64,000 nucleotides of DNA from Luteimonas sp. MC1750 (lineage in GTDB: Bacteria; Pseudomonadota; Gammaproteobacteria; Xanthomonadales; Xanthomonadaceae): positions 1,426,001 to 1,490,000 of the forward strand of contig NZ_CP067113.1 of NCBI RefSeq assembly GCF_016615955.1, read 5' to 3'. A program made the position numbers and the translations under genes. Positions 29,125 to 39,567 of the stretch are shown piece after piece (the first letter of the stretch is position 1; each line of letters opens with the position of its first letter). Under the pieces are notes generated by a model that saw only the letters and a program-made list of their open reading frames with translations, was not told the origin of the DNA and made no database searches.

Positions 29125-32100
29125 GTGCAGGAAGACACATCGCGTTACAGGAACGGACTGGCGGGCATCCGGCGCAGCGCACTCTGCGTGGCACTGGGCT
29201 TCTGCTTCGCCGGGGCCGTACAGGCCCAGAGCACGACCGGCAGCGTGTACGGCACGGTTCCGTCCGGGGAGGGGGTCAGCGTCGTCGCCAGCAACAACAG
29301 CGGCTTCAGCCGCACCGTCGAGGCGGATGCCGGCGGACGGTACAACTTCAGCACCCTGCCGGTGGGCGAGTACACGCTGACGGTGCAGCGTGGCGGGGAT
29401 GTCCTGGGCAGCCGCAACGTGGTGGTCCGCGCCGGTTCGGGCGTGGACATTTCCTTCGCAGGGTCGGCGGGCGCGACCACGATGGAGGCGGTCACCGTGA
29501 CCGGCTCGTTCGTGCCGCCAATCGACATCTCGGCGACCGACACGCGCAGCGTCATCACCGCCGAGCAGATCGAGCGGCTGCCGCTGCGGCGCTCGGCCGA
29601 GGCCATCGCGCTGCTCGCCCCGGGCGCGATCTCCGGAGCCGGCGGCTACTTCGACAACCTGGTCTCGTTCGGCGGCTCGGGCGTGTCCGAGAACGCGTAC
29701 TACATCAACGGCTATTTCAGCGGCGAGCCGCTGTCCAACCTGGGTGGCTTCAGCCTGCCGTTCGGCACCATCGACCAGCAGGAAACCTACATCGGCGGCT
29801 ACAGCGCGAAGTACGGCCGCTCCGCCGGCGGCGTGATCAGCCAGATCGGCAAGCGCGGCACCAATGACTGGACCTTCGGCGGCCAGGTGGTGTTCTCGCC
29901 CAAGTCGCTGCGCGAGGACAACGACGACCTGTACTTCCCGTCGATCGACCTGAGCGGTGCCAACGCCAACCCCAACCTGCCCAGCACCTGTGGACCGGAT
30001 CCGGACGGCCCCACCGGTCCTGCGGTGCCCAACGAGTTGTGCCAGTGGGCGTACGAGGATCCCGACCGTCCCGGAACCCTGTACTCCCGGGGACGCGACG
30101 CCAGCTCCGAGAACCTGGTGTACAGCGCCTACGTGGGTGGTCCGATCATCCAGGACCGCCTGTTCTTCTTCGTCGGCGCCGAATACTCCAGCACGGAGAG
30201 CACCTATTCGCCGACCGCGCTGGGCAGCCCGCGCCGGGAAACGCGTGACCAGGACAGCCCAAAGCTCTATAGCAAGCTCGACTGGAACGTCAGCGACGAC
30301 CACCTGCTGGAACTGACCTATCTGCGCGAGAAGATCGACCGCGACGGCGCGTTCTACGACTACGACTTCGACACCGGCTCCGTCGGCGAGCGGCTGACCA
30401 TCTCGCCCACCCCTATCGAGCAGGAGAACGAATACAGGATCCTGAAATACACCGGGTTCCTGAACGACGTCCTGACCCTGAGCGCGGTCTACGGCGAGAG
30501 CGAGTTCACCAACCGGCAGATCAACGCGGGCATCCTGCCGGGCGTTCCCTACGTCGTGGGCGCGACCAACCAGAACCCGGCGATCGTCGGGTCCAGTCCG
30601 ATCCCGAACCGCCAGCCGGCCTACCAGGGCCGCGATGGCATGAGCGAGACCAAGGCGCTGCGTGCCGACCTCGAATGGGTCGTCGGCGACCACACGCTGA
30701 CCTTCGGCATCGACAACATCGAGTTCGAGGCGACCAACGAGGGCACCTCGCAGGAAGCGGAATACTGGCAGTACGCGCGCGTCGCCGACCCCAACAGCAA
30801 CCTCGCGCCGGCGCTCGGCGTGGGGGCGCCGGGCAGCAACTATTACGTCCGCGAGCTGCGCTACTTCACCAACACCAGCATGTCGCTCGACCAGAAGGCC
30901 TGGTACATCGAGGACCGCTGGAACGTGACCGACAACCTGCTGCTGTCGATCGGCGTGCGCAACGACCAGTTCACCAACAAGAACAACTTTGGCGAGACCT
31001 ACATGGACGCCAAGGACCAGTGGGCGCCCCGCCTGGGCCTGTCCTGGGACGTCTTCGGCGATGCCTCGGCCAAGCTGTTCGCCAACGCCGGCAGGTACTT
31101 CCTGGCGATGCCCAACAACGTCGCGATCCGCGGCGCCTCGGCATCGACCTTCACCTACGAGTACTTCACCTACAGCGGAATCGATCCCGACGGCCGCCCG
31201 ACCGGGCTGACGGCGGTGCCTGGCGTCGGCGGCGCGCCCGCGCCGGGCCCGGTGTCGTCCAACGGCGAGACCGGCGCGGCCGTGGACGTGCTCGCGTTCG
31301 CCCCGTCCGACCTGAAGAACATGTACCAGGACGAGTACATCATCGGCTTCGAGAAGATGCTCGGCGAGACGTGGATGGCCGGCGCCAAGCTGACCTACCG
31401 CGACCTCAAGTCCTCGATCGACGACGTCTGCGATCCGTACTCGCTGATGGACGCGGCGGGCCTGGAGATCTACGGCGAGCAGGACGGCAAGTACCTCGCC
31501 AGCAGCGCCGAGCTGGGCCAGGTGGAAGTCGCGTACTGCTACATGTTCAACCCCGGGGGCACCAACACCTTCAGCCTCGCCAACGTGGATGACGCCGGCA
31601 ATCCCACCGGAAGCCGCGTCAACGTCACCATGGGGCCGCAGGACTGGCGCTTCGAGGAAGGCATGAAGCGCGAGTACAAGGCGCTCGACCTGTACTTCGA
31701 GCGTCCGTTCGACGGCAAGTGGGAGGCGCGGGTCGACTACACCCTGAGCTTCAGCGAAGGCAACAACGAAGGCCAGGTGAAGTCCGAGTTCGGCCAGAGC
31801 AACATCTCCAAGACCCAGGACTGGGACGTGGCCGAGTTGATGCGCTACGCCTCCGGCTACCTCGCCAACGACCGCAGGCACCAGCTCAAGGTCCGCGGCA
31901 GCTACGCGATCACGCCCGAGTGGCTGGTTTCGGGCAACCTGCGGGTGGAGTCGGGCATGCCGATCAGCTGCCTGGGCCTCTACAACCCGGACGGCAGCAT
32001 CGACGAGAACACCTCCGATGCCGATCCCGTGGGCTACGGGGCGAGCTACCACACCTGCTTCGGTGAGGTGGCCACGCCCGGTGACGAGCGCACGTCGTGG

Positions 32101-32322
32101 AACAAGGCGCTGGACCTGGGCCTGACCTACAACCCGCAGGCCTTCGACAACCGGCTCACGCTCGGGATGCAGGTGCTCAACGTGTTCAACCAGAACGAGA
32201 CGCTGCAGGTGGACGTCACCTCGGGGACCGACGCCCCGTACACGGTGTCCAACACCTACCTGCTGCCGATCTCCAGGCAGACCCCGCGGTACGTGATGTT
32301 CTCGGCGGCCTACCGCTTCTGA
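29125..32322 (+). CDS. Oar-like TonB-dependent receptor with N-terminal carboxypeptidase-regulatory-like domain
   Basis: A 1065-residue outer-membrane protein. A signal peptide (RSALCVALGFCFAGAVQAQ) is followed by a CarboxypepD_reg-like beta-sandwich (TTGSVYGTVPSGEGVSVVAS ... FSTLPVGEYTLTVQ). The plug domain follows (MEAVTVTGSFVPPIDISATD, ITAEQIERLPLRRSAEAIAL), then a long barrel ending in an aromatic residue (VMFSAAYRF). This is the Oar-like class, large TonB receptors common in Lysobacteraceae with unknown, probably peptide or carbohydrate, ligands. GTG 29125 is preferred over TTG 29107 because GGGGAG stands 8 bp before it. It lies alone on the plus strand between pyrH and tsf, and faces the tsf terminator. 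Confidence 0.9.
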   Translation: MQEDTSRYRNGLAGIRRSALCVALGFCFAGAVQAQSTTGSVYGTVPSGEGVSVVASNNSGFSRTVEADAGGRYNFSTLPVGEYTLTVQRGGDVLGSRNVVVRAGSGVDISFAGSAGATTMEAVTVTGSFVPPIDISATDTRSVITAEQIERLPLRRSAEAIALLAPGAISGAGGYFDNLVSFGGSGVSENAYYINGYFSGEPLSNLGGFSLPFGTIDQQETYIGGYSAKYGRSAGGVISQIGKRGTNDWTFGGQVVFSPKSLREDNDDLYFPSIDLSGANANPNLPSTCGPDPDGPTGPAVPNELCQWAYEDPDRPGTLYSRGRDASSENLVYSAYVGGPIIQDRLFFFVGAEYSSTESTYSPTALGSPRRETRDQDSPKLYSKLDWNVSDDHLLELTYLREKIDRDGAFYDYDFDTGSVGERLTISPTPIEQENEYRILKYTGFLNDVLTLSAVYGESEFTNRQINAGILPGVPYVVGATNQNPAIVGSSPIPNRQPAYQGRDGMSETKALRADLEWVVGDHTLTFGIDNIEFEATNEGTSQEAEYWQYARVADPNSNLAPALGVGAPGSNYYVRELRYFTNTSMSLDQKAWYIEDRWNVTDNLLLSIGVRNDQFTNKNNFGETYMDAKDQWAPRLGLSWDVFGDASAKLFANAGRYFLAMPNNVAIRGASASTFTYEYFTYSGIDPDGRPTGLTAVPGVGGAPAPGPVSSNGETGAAVDVLAFAPSDLKNMYQDEYIIGFEKMLGETWMAGAKLTYRDLKSSIDDVCDPYSLMDAAGLEIYGEQDGKYLASSAELGQVEVAYCYMFNPGGTNTFSLANVDDAGNPTGSRVNVTMGPQDWRFEEGMKREYKALDLYFERPFDGKWEARVDYTLSFSEGNNEGQVKSEFGQSNISKTQDWDVAELMRYASGYLANDRRHQLKVRGSYAITPEWLVSGNLRVESGMPISCLGLYNPDGSIDENTSDADPVGYGASYHTCFGEVATPGDERTSWNKALDLGLTYNPQAFDNRLTLGMQVLNVFNQNETLQVDVTSGTDAPYTVSNTYLLPISRQTPRYVMFSAAYRF

Positions 32323-32335
32323 CCATCGCGCAGGC

Positions 32336-32367
32336 AAAAAAAATCCGGCCCCGCAAGGGGCCGGATC
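32336..32367 (-). terminator. Intrinsic terminator of rpsB-tsf
   Basis: On the minus strand ATCCGGCCCC (32366-32357) pairs with GGGGCCGGAT (32352-32343) around a 4-base loop, followed by eight T residues. It lies 25 bp after the tsf stop and is a strong Rho-independent terminator. It has no T-tract in the plus direction, so the convergent receptor gene would only be partly stopped here. Confidence 0.92.
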
Positions 32368-32391
32368 CTGTCCAGGCGAGGGCGCGGGCGG

Positions 32392-33261
<870 letters not shown>

Positions 33262-33348
33262 TGGGGACCTCGGGATCTGTGGGTGTTTCAAAGTGCGCGG
33301 CCGCGCATGGTGGCGCGGCCGCGTGTCAGGCGTGCGAAGCCGAGCGGC

Positions 33349-34224
33349 TTACTCGGCCGGCTTGGCGTCTTCCGCCTTGGCCTCGTCAGCCTTGGCCTCG
33401 TCAGCCTTGGCCTCGTCGGCCTTCGGCTCGTCGGCCTTGGCCTCGGTGGCCTCGGCCTTCTTGCGGGCCGGGCCGCGGCGCGGCTTGTCGCCATCGGCGC
33501 CGTCGGTGAACTCTTCCTCGCGCACGGTCGCGGCGCTCGGCGCGGCGGCCTTGCCCTCGAGCACGGCGTCGGCGGCGGCGCGGGCGTACAGCTGCACGGC
33601 GCGGATGGCGTCGTCGTTGCCGGGGATGGCGTAGTCGACCAGGGCCGGGTCGTAGTTGGTGTCGACGACCGCGATCACCGGGATGCCGAGCTTCTTGGCT
33701 TCCTTGATCGCGATGTCCTCATGGCCGATGTCGATCACGAACAGCGCGTCCGGCAGGCGGTTCATTTCCTTGATGCCGCCCAGCGAGGCCAGCAGCTTGT
33801 CGCGCTCGCGGCGCAGGCCCAGCACTTCGTGCTTGACCAGCTTGTCGAAGGTGCCGTCGGTCTCGCCGGCTTCCAGCGTCTTCAGGCGCGAGACCGAGCC
33901 CTTCACGGTGCGGAAGTTGGTCAGCGTGCCGCCCAGCCAGCGCTGGGTCATGTACGGCATGCCGCAGCGCTCGGCCTCTTCCTTGATCGGCTCGCGCGCG
34001 CTGCGCTTGGTGCCGACGAACAGGATCATGCCGCGCTTCTGGGCGATGCCCGAAATGAAGTTCATCGCGTCCGAGAACAGCGGGACGGTCTTCTCGAGGT
34101 TGATGATGTGGATCTTGCCGCGGGCACCGAAGATGTACGGCGCCATCTTGGGGTTCCAGTAGCGCGTCTGGTGGCCGAAATGGACGCCGGCTTCCAGCAT
34201 CTGGCGCATGGTGATCTGGGGCAT
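33349..34224 (-). CDS. rpsB: 30S ribosomal protein S2 with a repetitive C-terminal tail
   Basis: A 291-residue S2, about 50 residues longer than the E. coli protein. The core is normal: [85 protein letters not shown]. From about residue 235 it has a charged tail ending in pentapeptide repeats of the KADEA type encoded by 15-bp DNA repeats. AGGAG before ATG 34224 is a strong ribosome binding site. S2 is known to regulate its own operon through the rpsB leader in E. coli; the leader would lie in the 298-bp gap upstream. Confidence 0.96.
   Translation of the reverse strand: MPQITMRQMLEAGVHFGHQTRYWNPKMAPYIFGARGKIHIINLEKTVPLFSDAMNFISGIAQKRGMILFVGTKRSAREPIKEEAERCGMPYMTQRWLGGTLTNFRTVKGSVSRLKTLEAGETDGTFDKLVKHEVLGLRRERDKLLASLGGIKEMNRLPDALFVIDIGHEDIAIKEAKKLGIPVIAVVDTNYDPALVDYAIPGNDDAIRAVQLYARAAADAVLEGKAAAPSAATVREEEFTDGADGDKPRRGPARKKAEATEAKADEPKADEAKADEAKADEAKAEDAKPAE
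33374..33448 (-). repeat. 15-bp tandem repeat coding for the KADEA tail of S2
   Basis: Five 15-bp units start at 33374, 33389, 33404, 33419 and 33434. The first two are identical (GCCTTGGCCTCGTCA on the plus strand) and the others differ by one to three bases. In frame they encode repeated Lys-Ala-Asp-Glu-Ala units, so copy number can change without breaking the reading frame. Confidence 0.9.
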
Positions 34225-34522
34225 TGCAGAACTCCTGGCATGGAACCCGGCCGCCGGAAGGGTAGGGGCGGCTTGCCCGCGCGGAGGCGGGCGATGGGTT
34301 CCGGGGTTGGGCCTCCCCGCCGCCTCCGTATCCAGATCCCGGCCTTCGCAGGCGCGGGACACCCCGGAACGGGTGGTTGCAGCGGGTGTGTATTCGACGG
34401 TGGCGCCCGTCGTGGGCGGCTCCGGGCCGGGGTCCGGCTGCGGAACCCGTTGATTCTAGCCGCCCGGGCCTGCAGGGGCAAGGTCCGGACAGCAGCGCCC
34501 GCCGATGGGCGATAATGCGCGG
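34225..34522. promoter_or_regulatory. Divergent rpsB / map intergenic region
   Basis: 298 bp between two divergent genes, without an open frame that looks coding. It should carry the rpsB promoter and 5' leader on the minus strand and the map promoter on the plus strand. Several GC-rich inverted segments are present (for example GGGTTCCGGGG near 34296-34306 against CCCCGGAAC near 34363-34371), so the S2 leader RNA could fold. I cannot assign a known riboregulator. Confidence 0.45.
34511..34516 (+). promoter_or_regulatory. Candidate -10 box of map, next to the start codon
   Basis: GATAAT lies 6 bp before the ATG at 34523, and no Shine-Dalgarno sequence is visible. A CGGACA at 34486-34491 could be a weak -35 with a long 19-bp spacer. 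If used, transcription would begin at or next to the start codon, giving a leaderless mRNA. Confidence 0.45.
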
Positions 34523-35299
34523 ATGGCCATCACCCCCAAGACCCCCGAACAGATCGAGAAGATGCGCGCCGCCGGCCACCTGGCTGCGGAGGTGCTGCAG
34601 ATGATCGCCCCGCACGTGAAGCCCGGCGTGAGCACCGAAGAGCTCGACCGCCTCTGCCACGAGCACATCGTCAACGTGCAGCAGGCCACGCCGGCCAACG
34701 TCGGCTACAAGGGCTATCCCAAGGCGACCTGCATCTCGGTCAACAACGTCATCTGCCATGGCATCCCGAACGAGGCCAAGGTCCTGAAGGACGGCGACAT
34801 CGTCAACATCGACGTCACCGTGATCAAGGACGGCTGGCACGGCGACACCAGCCGCATGTATTTTGCCGGCACGCCGTCGGTGATGGCGAAGCGGCTGGTC
34901 GAGGTCACGCGCGAAGCGATGTTCCGCGGCATCCGCGCGGTCAGGCCGGGCGCGACGCTCGGCGACATCGGCCATGCCATCCAGAGCTACGCCGAGGCCG
35001 AGCGCTTCAGCGTGGTGCGCGAGTACTGCGGCCACGGCATCGGCAAGGTCTACCACGAGGAGCCGCAGGTGCTGCACTACGGCCGCCCGGGCGAGGGCGT
35101 GGTGCTGGAGGCAGGCATGACCTTCACCATCGAGCCGATGATCAACGAGGGCACGCGCCACACCCGGCTGCTGCCCGACGGCTGGACCGTGGTCACCAAG
35201 GACCGCAAGCTCTCGGCGCAGTGGGAGCACATGGTGGCGGTGACCGCCGACGGCGTGGACATCCTCACCCGCCTGCCCGGCGACGACAACGATTTCTGA
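34523..35299 (+). CDS. map: Methionine aminopeptidase, type I
   Basis: A 258-residue metalloenzyme that removes N-terminal Met from new proteins. It begins MAITPKTPEQIEKMRAAGHL. Metal and substrate residues sit in SVNNVICHGIPNE, GDIVNIDVTVIKDGWHGDTSRMY (Asp ligands), EYCGHGIGKVYHEEPQV (His), FTIEPMINEG (Glu) and SAQWEHMVAVT (Glu). An in-frame ATG at 34505 would add six residues, but the AT-rich -10-like box lies between the two, so 34523 is preferred. It diverges from rpsB, as in E. coli, and is followed 1 bp after its stop by glnD. Confidence 0.96.
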   Translation: MAITPKTPEQIEKMRAAGHLAAEVLQMIAPHVKPGVSTEELDRLCHEHIVNVQQATPANVGYKGYPKATCISVNNVICHGIPNEAKVLKDGDIVNIDVTVIKDGWHGDTSRMYFAGTPSVMAKRLVEVTREAMFRGIRAVRPGATLGDIGHAIQSYAEAERFSVVREYCGHGIGKVYHEEPQVLHYGRPGEGVVLEAGMTFTIEPMINEGTRHTRLLPDGWTVVTKDRKLSAQWEHMVAVTADGVDILTRLPGDDNDF

Positions 35300-35300
35300 C

Positions 35301-37934
35301 GTGGACGCGGCCGCGCCTTCCGATGCGCAGGGCCGCAGCGATGTCGCCGGCGATGCAAGCTGGGCGCAGCTGCGCCGCGAGCAGCTGGCCGCGGGCGCGG
35401 CAGCGCTGGCGGCACGCTTCGACGCCGGTGGCGATGTCAGCCGCCTGATTGCCGAGCGTGCGCACGCGGTCGACGCGGTGCTGGCGGACACCTGGCGGCG
35501 CTGCGTGCCGGACGATGCCGGGCTGGCGCTCTTCGCCGTGGGCGGCTACGGCCGCGGCAGCCTGTTCCCGCATTCCGACATCGACCTGCTGGTGCTGGCC
35601 GAACGCGAGCCCGACGACGTCGCCGGTGCCGCGCTGTCGCGCCTGTTCGCCCTGCTGTGGGACACCGGGCTGGCGGCCAGCCACGCCGTGCGCACGCCGA
35701 CCCAGTGCACGGAGGCCGCCGCGGACATCAGCGTGATGACGGCGCTGATCGAGGCCCGGCCGGTCGTCGCCGCCGAGGCCGCCCGCGCGGCGCTGGCGCG
35801 GGCGATCGCGCCCGACCGCGCCTGGCCCGCGCGTGACTTCTTCGTGGCCAAGGCGCGCGAGCAGGAGGCGCGCCATGCGCGCTTCGGCGACACGTCGGAC
35901 AACCTCGAGCCCAACCTCAAGGAAGGGCCCGGCGGCCTGCGCGACCTGCAGACCCTGGGCTGGATGGCGCGCCGCGCATTCGGCACCCACGAGCTGGAGC
36001 CGCTGGTCGCGCTGGGTCACGTCGGCGCCGACGAGTCGGCGGCCCTGGGACGCGAGCGCCAGGCGCTGGAGCGGCTGCGCTACGGCCTGCACCTCGTGGC
36101 CGGTCGCGCCGAGGACCGCCTGCGCTTCGACCACCAGAAGGCGCTGGCCGAGCGGCTCGGCTTCGCCGACGACGCGCGCAACCTGGGCGTCGAGAAGATG
36201 ATGCAGGGCTTCTACCGCAGCGCGGCGGTGGTGCGCCGGATCGGCGACCGCCTGCACCAGCGCTTCGAGGAGCACTTCGACGGCGCTGCCGAACCGGAGC
36301 CCGTCGACGCGCGCTTCGAACTGCGCCGCGGCTACCTGGCCGCGCGCGACCACGGCTGGCCGCACGGCGACATCGGCCAGGTGTTCGAACTGTTCGCGGC
36401 CTGGGCGCGCCTGGGCGAACTGCGCGGACTGCATACCCACACCGCGCGCGCTCTGGCCGAGGCGCTCGACGCCCTGGCCCCGTATACCTCGGCCAGCGAC
36501 GCGCAGCGCGCCGCGTTCCTGGCGCTGCTGCGCGGCCCGGCGCCGGTGCGCGGCCTCGAGCGCATGGCGCGGCTGGGCGTGCTGGGGCGCTGGATCCCGG
36601 CGTTCGCACAGGTGTCCGGACGCATGCAGTTCGACCTGTTCCACGTCTACACCGTCGACCAGCACACGCTGGCGGTGCTGCGCAACCTCGCGGCCTTCGC
36701 CAGCGGCGAGGCCGACGAGCGCTTCTCGCGCGCGCACGAGGTGCATCCGGGCCTGCGCAAGCCCGAGCTGCTGTTGCTCGCGGGACTGTTCCACGACATC
36801 GCCAAGGGTCGCGGCGGCGACCATTCCGAGCTCGGCGCGGTCGACGCGCGCGCCTTCTGCGAGACGATGGGGCTCGGCGAAGGGGACACCGCGCTCGTCG
36901 AGTGGCTGGTGCTGCGCCACCTGCTGATGTCGGTCACCGCGCAGAAGCAGGACATCGCCGACCCGGCGGTGATCCATCGCTTCGCCACCGAGGTCGCCGA
37001 CCGCGAACGCCTGGACTACCTCTACCTGCTGACCTGCGCCGACATCGCCGGCACCTCGCCCAAGCTGTGGAACGCGTGGAAGGACCGCCTGCTCGCCGAC
37101 CTGCGCGATGCCACGCGCCTGGCGCTGCGGCGCGGCCTGGAACATCCGGTCGCCGCCGCCGAGCGGATCGCCGAGACCCGTGGCGCCGCGTCGAAGCGGC
37201 TGGCCGACGCCGGCATCGCGCCCGCCACGGCCGACGCGCTGCTCGACAGGTTCCCCGCGCACAGCTTCCTGCGTGCCCGCGCGGAACAGATCGCCTGGCA
37301 GGCGCAGGCGCTCCATGACGCCCGTGGCGACGACCCGGTGCGCGCGGTGGTCAAGGCTCGCCTGGTCGCGCCCGGCAGCCAGGCGATGGAGGTGTTCGTT
37401 CACGGCGCGGACCGCGACGGGCTGTTCGCCGCGATCGTGGTCACCCTCGACCGCCTGGGGCTGGCCATCCAGCAGGCGCGTGCGCTCGATGGCCCGGGCG
37501 GCGCGGTATTCGACAGCTTCCAGGTGCTGCCCGAGGACGCGCGCGCCGATGCGGATCCGCACGCGGTCGCACGCAAGCTCGGCGCGGTGCTGGCGGGTCC
37601 GCTGGACCGGGTGCGGCCGGCGCAGCGCACGCTGCCGCGGCACCTGCGCCATTTCCGCATCGCCCCGCAGGTCGAGTTCGCCACCGGCGCCGACGGCACG
37701 AGCACCGTGCTGAGCCTGGTGGGCACCGACCGCCCCGGCCTGCTGGCCGATGTCGCGCACGTGCTGCGCAGCGAAGGGCTGCGCGTGCACGACGCGCGCA
37801 TCGCGACCTTCGGCGCACGCGCCGAGGACGTGTTCCGGGTGACCGGAGAAGACAAGCAACCGCTGGACGGGGAGGCCTGCGCGCGGCTGCGCGCGGCGCT
37901 CCTGGCCAGGATCGACGGAGAAGGATCGAAATGA
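35301..37934 (+). CDS. glnD: Bifunctional uridylyltransferase/uridylyl-removing enzyme (PII nitrogen sensor)
   Basis: An 877-residue enzyme that adds UMP to PII proteins under nitrogen limitation and removes it when glutamine is high. The nucleotidyltransferase site [19 protein letters not shown] begins at residue 81. The linker block [25 protein letters not shown] follows, then the HD domain for UMP removal with [14 protein letters not shown] (His498-Asp499). Two C-terminal ACT domains bind glutamine ([21 protein letters not shown] and [21 protein letters not shown]). It starts with GTG one base after the map stop, and its own stop overlaps dapD as ATGA, so map-glnD-dapD are probably one unit. 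Confidence 0.95.
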   Translation: MDAAAPSDAQGRSDVAGDASWAQLRREQLAAGAAALAARFDAGGDVSRLIAERAHAVDAVLADTWRRCVPDDAGLALFAVGGYGRGSLFPHSDIDLLVLAEREPDDVAGAALSRLFALLWDTGLAASHAVRTPTQCTEAAADISVMTALIEARPVVAAEAARAALARAIAPDRAWPARDFFVAKAREQEARHARFGDTSDNLEPNLKEGPGGLRDLQTLGWMARRAFGTHELEPLVALGHVGADESAALGRERQALERLRYGLHLVAGRAEDRLRFDHQKALAERLGFADDARNLGVEKMMQGFYRSAAVVRRIGDRLHQRFEEHFDGAAEPEPVDARFELRRGYLAARDHGWPHGDIGQVFELFAAWARLGELRGLHTHTARALAEALDALAPYTSASDAQRAAFLALLRGPAPVRGLERMARLGVLGRWIPAFAQVSGRMQFDLFHVYTVDQHTLAVLRNLAAFASGEADERFSRAHEVHPGLRKPELLLLAGLFHDIAKGRGGDHSELGAVDARAFCETMGLGEGDTALVEWLVLRHLLMSVTAQKQDIADPAVIHRFATEVADRERLDYLYLLTCADIAGTSPKLWNAWKDRLLADLRDATRLALRRGLEHPVAAAERIAETRGAASKRLADAGIAPATADALLDRFPAHSFLRARAEQIAWQAQALHDARGDDPVRAVVKARLVAPGSQAMEVFVHGADRDGLFAAIVVTLDRLGLAIQQARALDGPGGAVFDSFQVLPEDARADADPHAVARKLGAVLAGPLDRVRPAQRTLPRHLRHFRIAPQVEFATGADGTSTVLSLVGTDRPGLLADVAHVLRSEGLRVHDARIATFGARAEDVFRVTGEDKQPLDGEACARLRAALLARIDGEGSK

Positions 37935-39190
37935 GCATTGCGAAGAAGGCCCGCGCGAAGAAGGCGTTGGCCACGGGTTCGGCTGCGGGCAAGGCGGCAG
38001 CGAAGCCTGCGGCGGCAAAGAAGTCCGCCTCCAAGAAGTCTGCCGCCAAGAAGTCTGTCGCGAAGGCGCCTGTGGCAAAGAAGTCCGTTGCGAAGAGTCC
38101 GGTAGCGAAGAACGTCGCAACGGCGAAGGCCGCAACGAAGAAGGTCGCATCGAAGAAGGTCGCAGCGAAGAAGTCTGTAGCGCGGAACCCTGTCGCCAAG
38201 AAAGTCCCGACGAAGAAGTCCGCGACGAAGCCAGCAGCCAAGGTCACCGCGACCGCCGGAGGCATGATGCCGGCTGCGTCCGGTGCGTCCGGTGCGTCCC
38301 GTGTCGCCGGTGGCGCCGGCGCCGCCGAGGCCCCGGCGCATCCGCACGTGGCGGATGCCGACCGCGAGCTCGCCTTCATGATCGACAGCGCCTGGGCGCG
38401 GCGATCGATGCTGACGCCCGAGGAAATCGAGGGCTCGACGCGGCTGCTGGTCGACCAGGCCATCGAGGGCCTGGAGGCCGGGCGCCTGCGCGTGGCCGAG
38501 CCCGATGGCAAGGGCGGCTGGCACGTCAACGAATGGCTGAAGAAGGCCGTGCTGCTGTACTTCCGCGTGCAGGAGATGGAGCTCGGCGAGCAGTACCCGG
38601 CGCCGTACTGGGACAAGATCCCGATGCGCTTCGAGGACTTCGACGAGGCCGCGTTCCGCAAGCTCGGCGCGCGTGTCCTGCCCGGCGCGATCGCGCGCCG
38701 CGGCGCGCACATCGGCCGCGACGTGGTGCTGATGCCCTCGTTCGTGAACATCGGGGCCTGGATCGGCGCCGGCACGATGGTCGACACCTGGGCCACGGTG
38801 GGGTCCTGTGCGCAGGTCGGCAAGCACTGCCACATCTCCGGCGGTGCCGGCATCGGCGGCGTGCTCGAGCCGCTGCAGGCCGCGCCGACGATCATCGAGG
38901 ATCATGTCTTCGTCGGGGCCCGGTCCGAGGTGGTGGAGGGCGTCATCGTCGGCCACCACAGCGTGATCGGGATGGGCGTCTTCCTCGGCCAGTCGACCCG
39001 CATCTACAACCGCATGACCGGCGAGACCAGCTACGGCGTGGTGCCCCCGGGCAGCGTGGTGGTGGCCGGCTCGCTGCCCGCGGCCGACGGATCGCATTCG
39101 CTCTACTGCGCGGTGATCGTCAAGCAGGTCGACGCGCGCACGCGCGCCAAGACCTCGGTCAACGAGCTGCTGCGCGGACACGCGCAGTGA
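37931..39190 (+). CDS. dapD: Tetrahydrodipicolinate N-succinyltransferase with a histone-H1-like N-terminal tail
   Basis: A 419-residue frame whose residues about 141-419 match DapD over its whole usual length (E. coli 274). It starts [20 protein letters not shown], has [19 protein letters not shown], then left-handed beta-helix hexapeptides ([50 protein letters not shown]) and ends [12 protein letters not shown]. DapD uses succinyl-CoA in lysine/meso-DAP synthesis. Residues 2-110 are Lys/Ala/Val/Ser only, with repeated KKSVAKxPVAKK-like units resembling histone H1/AlgP tails. The tail has lower G+C and looser codon use than its neighbours. The ATG overlaps the glnD stop (ATGA). An internal GGAGG followed by two ATGs at 38264/38267 could give a tail-less form. 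No stop separates tail and enzyme. Confidence 0.92.
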   Translation: MSIAKKARAKKALATGSAAGKAAAKPAAAKKSASKKSAAKKSVAKAPVAKKSVAKSPVAKNVATAKAATKKVASKKVAAKKSVARNPVAKKVPTKKSATKPAAKVTATAGGMMPAASGASGASRVAGGAGAAEAPAHPHVADADRELAFMIDSAWARRSMLTPEEIEGSTRLLVDQAIEGLEAGRLRVAEPDGKGGWHVNEWLKKAVLLYFRVQEMELGEQYPAPYWDKIPMRFEDFDEAAFRKLGARVLPGAIARRGAHIGRDVVLMPSFVNIGAWIGAGTMVDTWATVGSCAQVGKHCHISGGAGIGGVLEPLQAAPTIIEDHVFVGARSEVVEGVIVGHHSVIGMGVFLGQSTRIYNRMTGETSYGVVPPGSVVVAGSLPAADGSHSLYCAVIVKQVDARTRAKTSVNELLRGHAQ

Positions 39191-39567
39191 GCGGGGACGC
39201 ACCGGTGGCCGCCACGCTGTACGGCCTGAAGAACTGCGATACCTGCCGCAAGGCGCGCAAGTGGCTCGACCGCTTCGACATCGCCCACGACTTCGTCGAC
39301 TACCGGGAGGAAAAGCCTTCGCCCGAGACCCTGCTGGAGTGGTCGGCGAGGCTGGGCGGCTTCGAGGCCATGGTCAACAAGTCGTCCATCACCTGGCGCG
39401 AGCTGCCGCCCCACCGCAAGGCCGCGGGCTCGGACGCCGAGTGGAAGCTGCTGCTGCGCGAGTATCCGCAGCTGATCCGGCGGCCGCTGGTGGTGACCGC
39501 GGATGGCACCGTCACCCAGGGCTTCAGCGACAACGGCTTCCGCAAGCGCTTCGGGACCGACGCGTGA
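39187..39567 (+). CDS. yffB: YffB-like ArsC/Spx-family thioredoxin-fold protein
   Basis: A 126-residue protein of the ArsC family. [32 protein letters not shown] gives the N-terminal thioredoxin-like strand-helix with a CxxC. The family blocks [15 protein letters not shown] and [27 protein letters not shown] follow. It resembles E. coli YffB, which also precedes dapE, more than true arsenate reductases. Known YffB lacks proven arsenate activity; a glutathione-linked redox role has been suggested. GTG 39187 overlaps the dapD stop (GTGA), while GTG 39205 with GGGGA 7 bp upstream is an alternative. The stop overlaps dapE as GTGA. Confidence 0.85.
   Translation: MSGDAPVAATLYGLKNCDTCRKARKWLDRFDIAHDFVDYREEKPSPETLLEWSARLGGFEAMVNKSSITWRELPPHRKAAGSDAEWKLLLREYPQLIRRPLVVTADGTVTQGFSDNGFRKRFGTDA

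Noticed and set aside
33296..33323. Terminator between rpsB and tsf
   Set aside because: The CGCGGCCGCG stem has no T-tract on the minus strand, and tsf must be transcribed with rpsB; at most it is a pause or processing site.
37940..38260. Repetitive Lys/Ala coding region considered as a CRISPR-like or tandem DNA repeat
   Set aside because: The repeats are short, irregular and in frame with DapD, without equal-length spacers; it is a protein low-complexity region.
39187..39567. Arsenate reductase function for the ArsC-family protein
   Set aside because: The gene neighbours and sequence match YffB next to dapE; no other arsenic-resistance gene is near.
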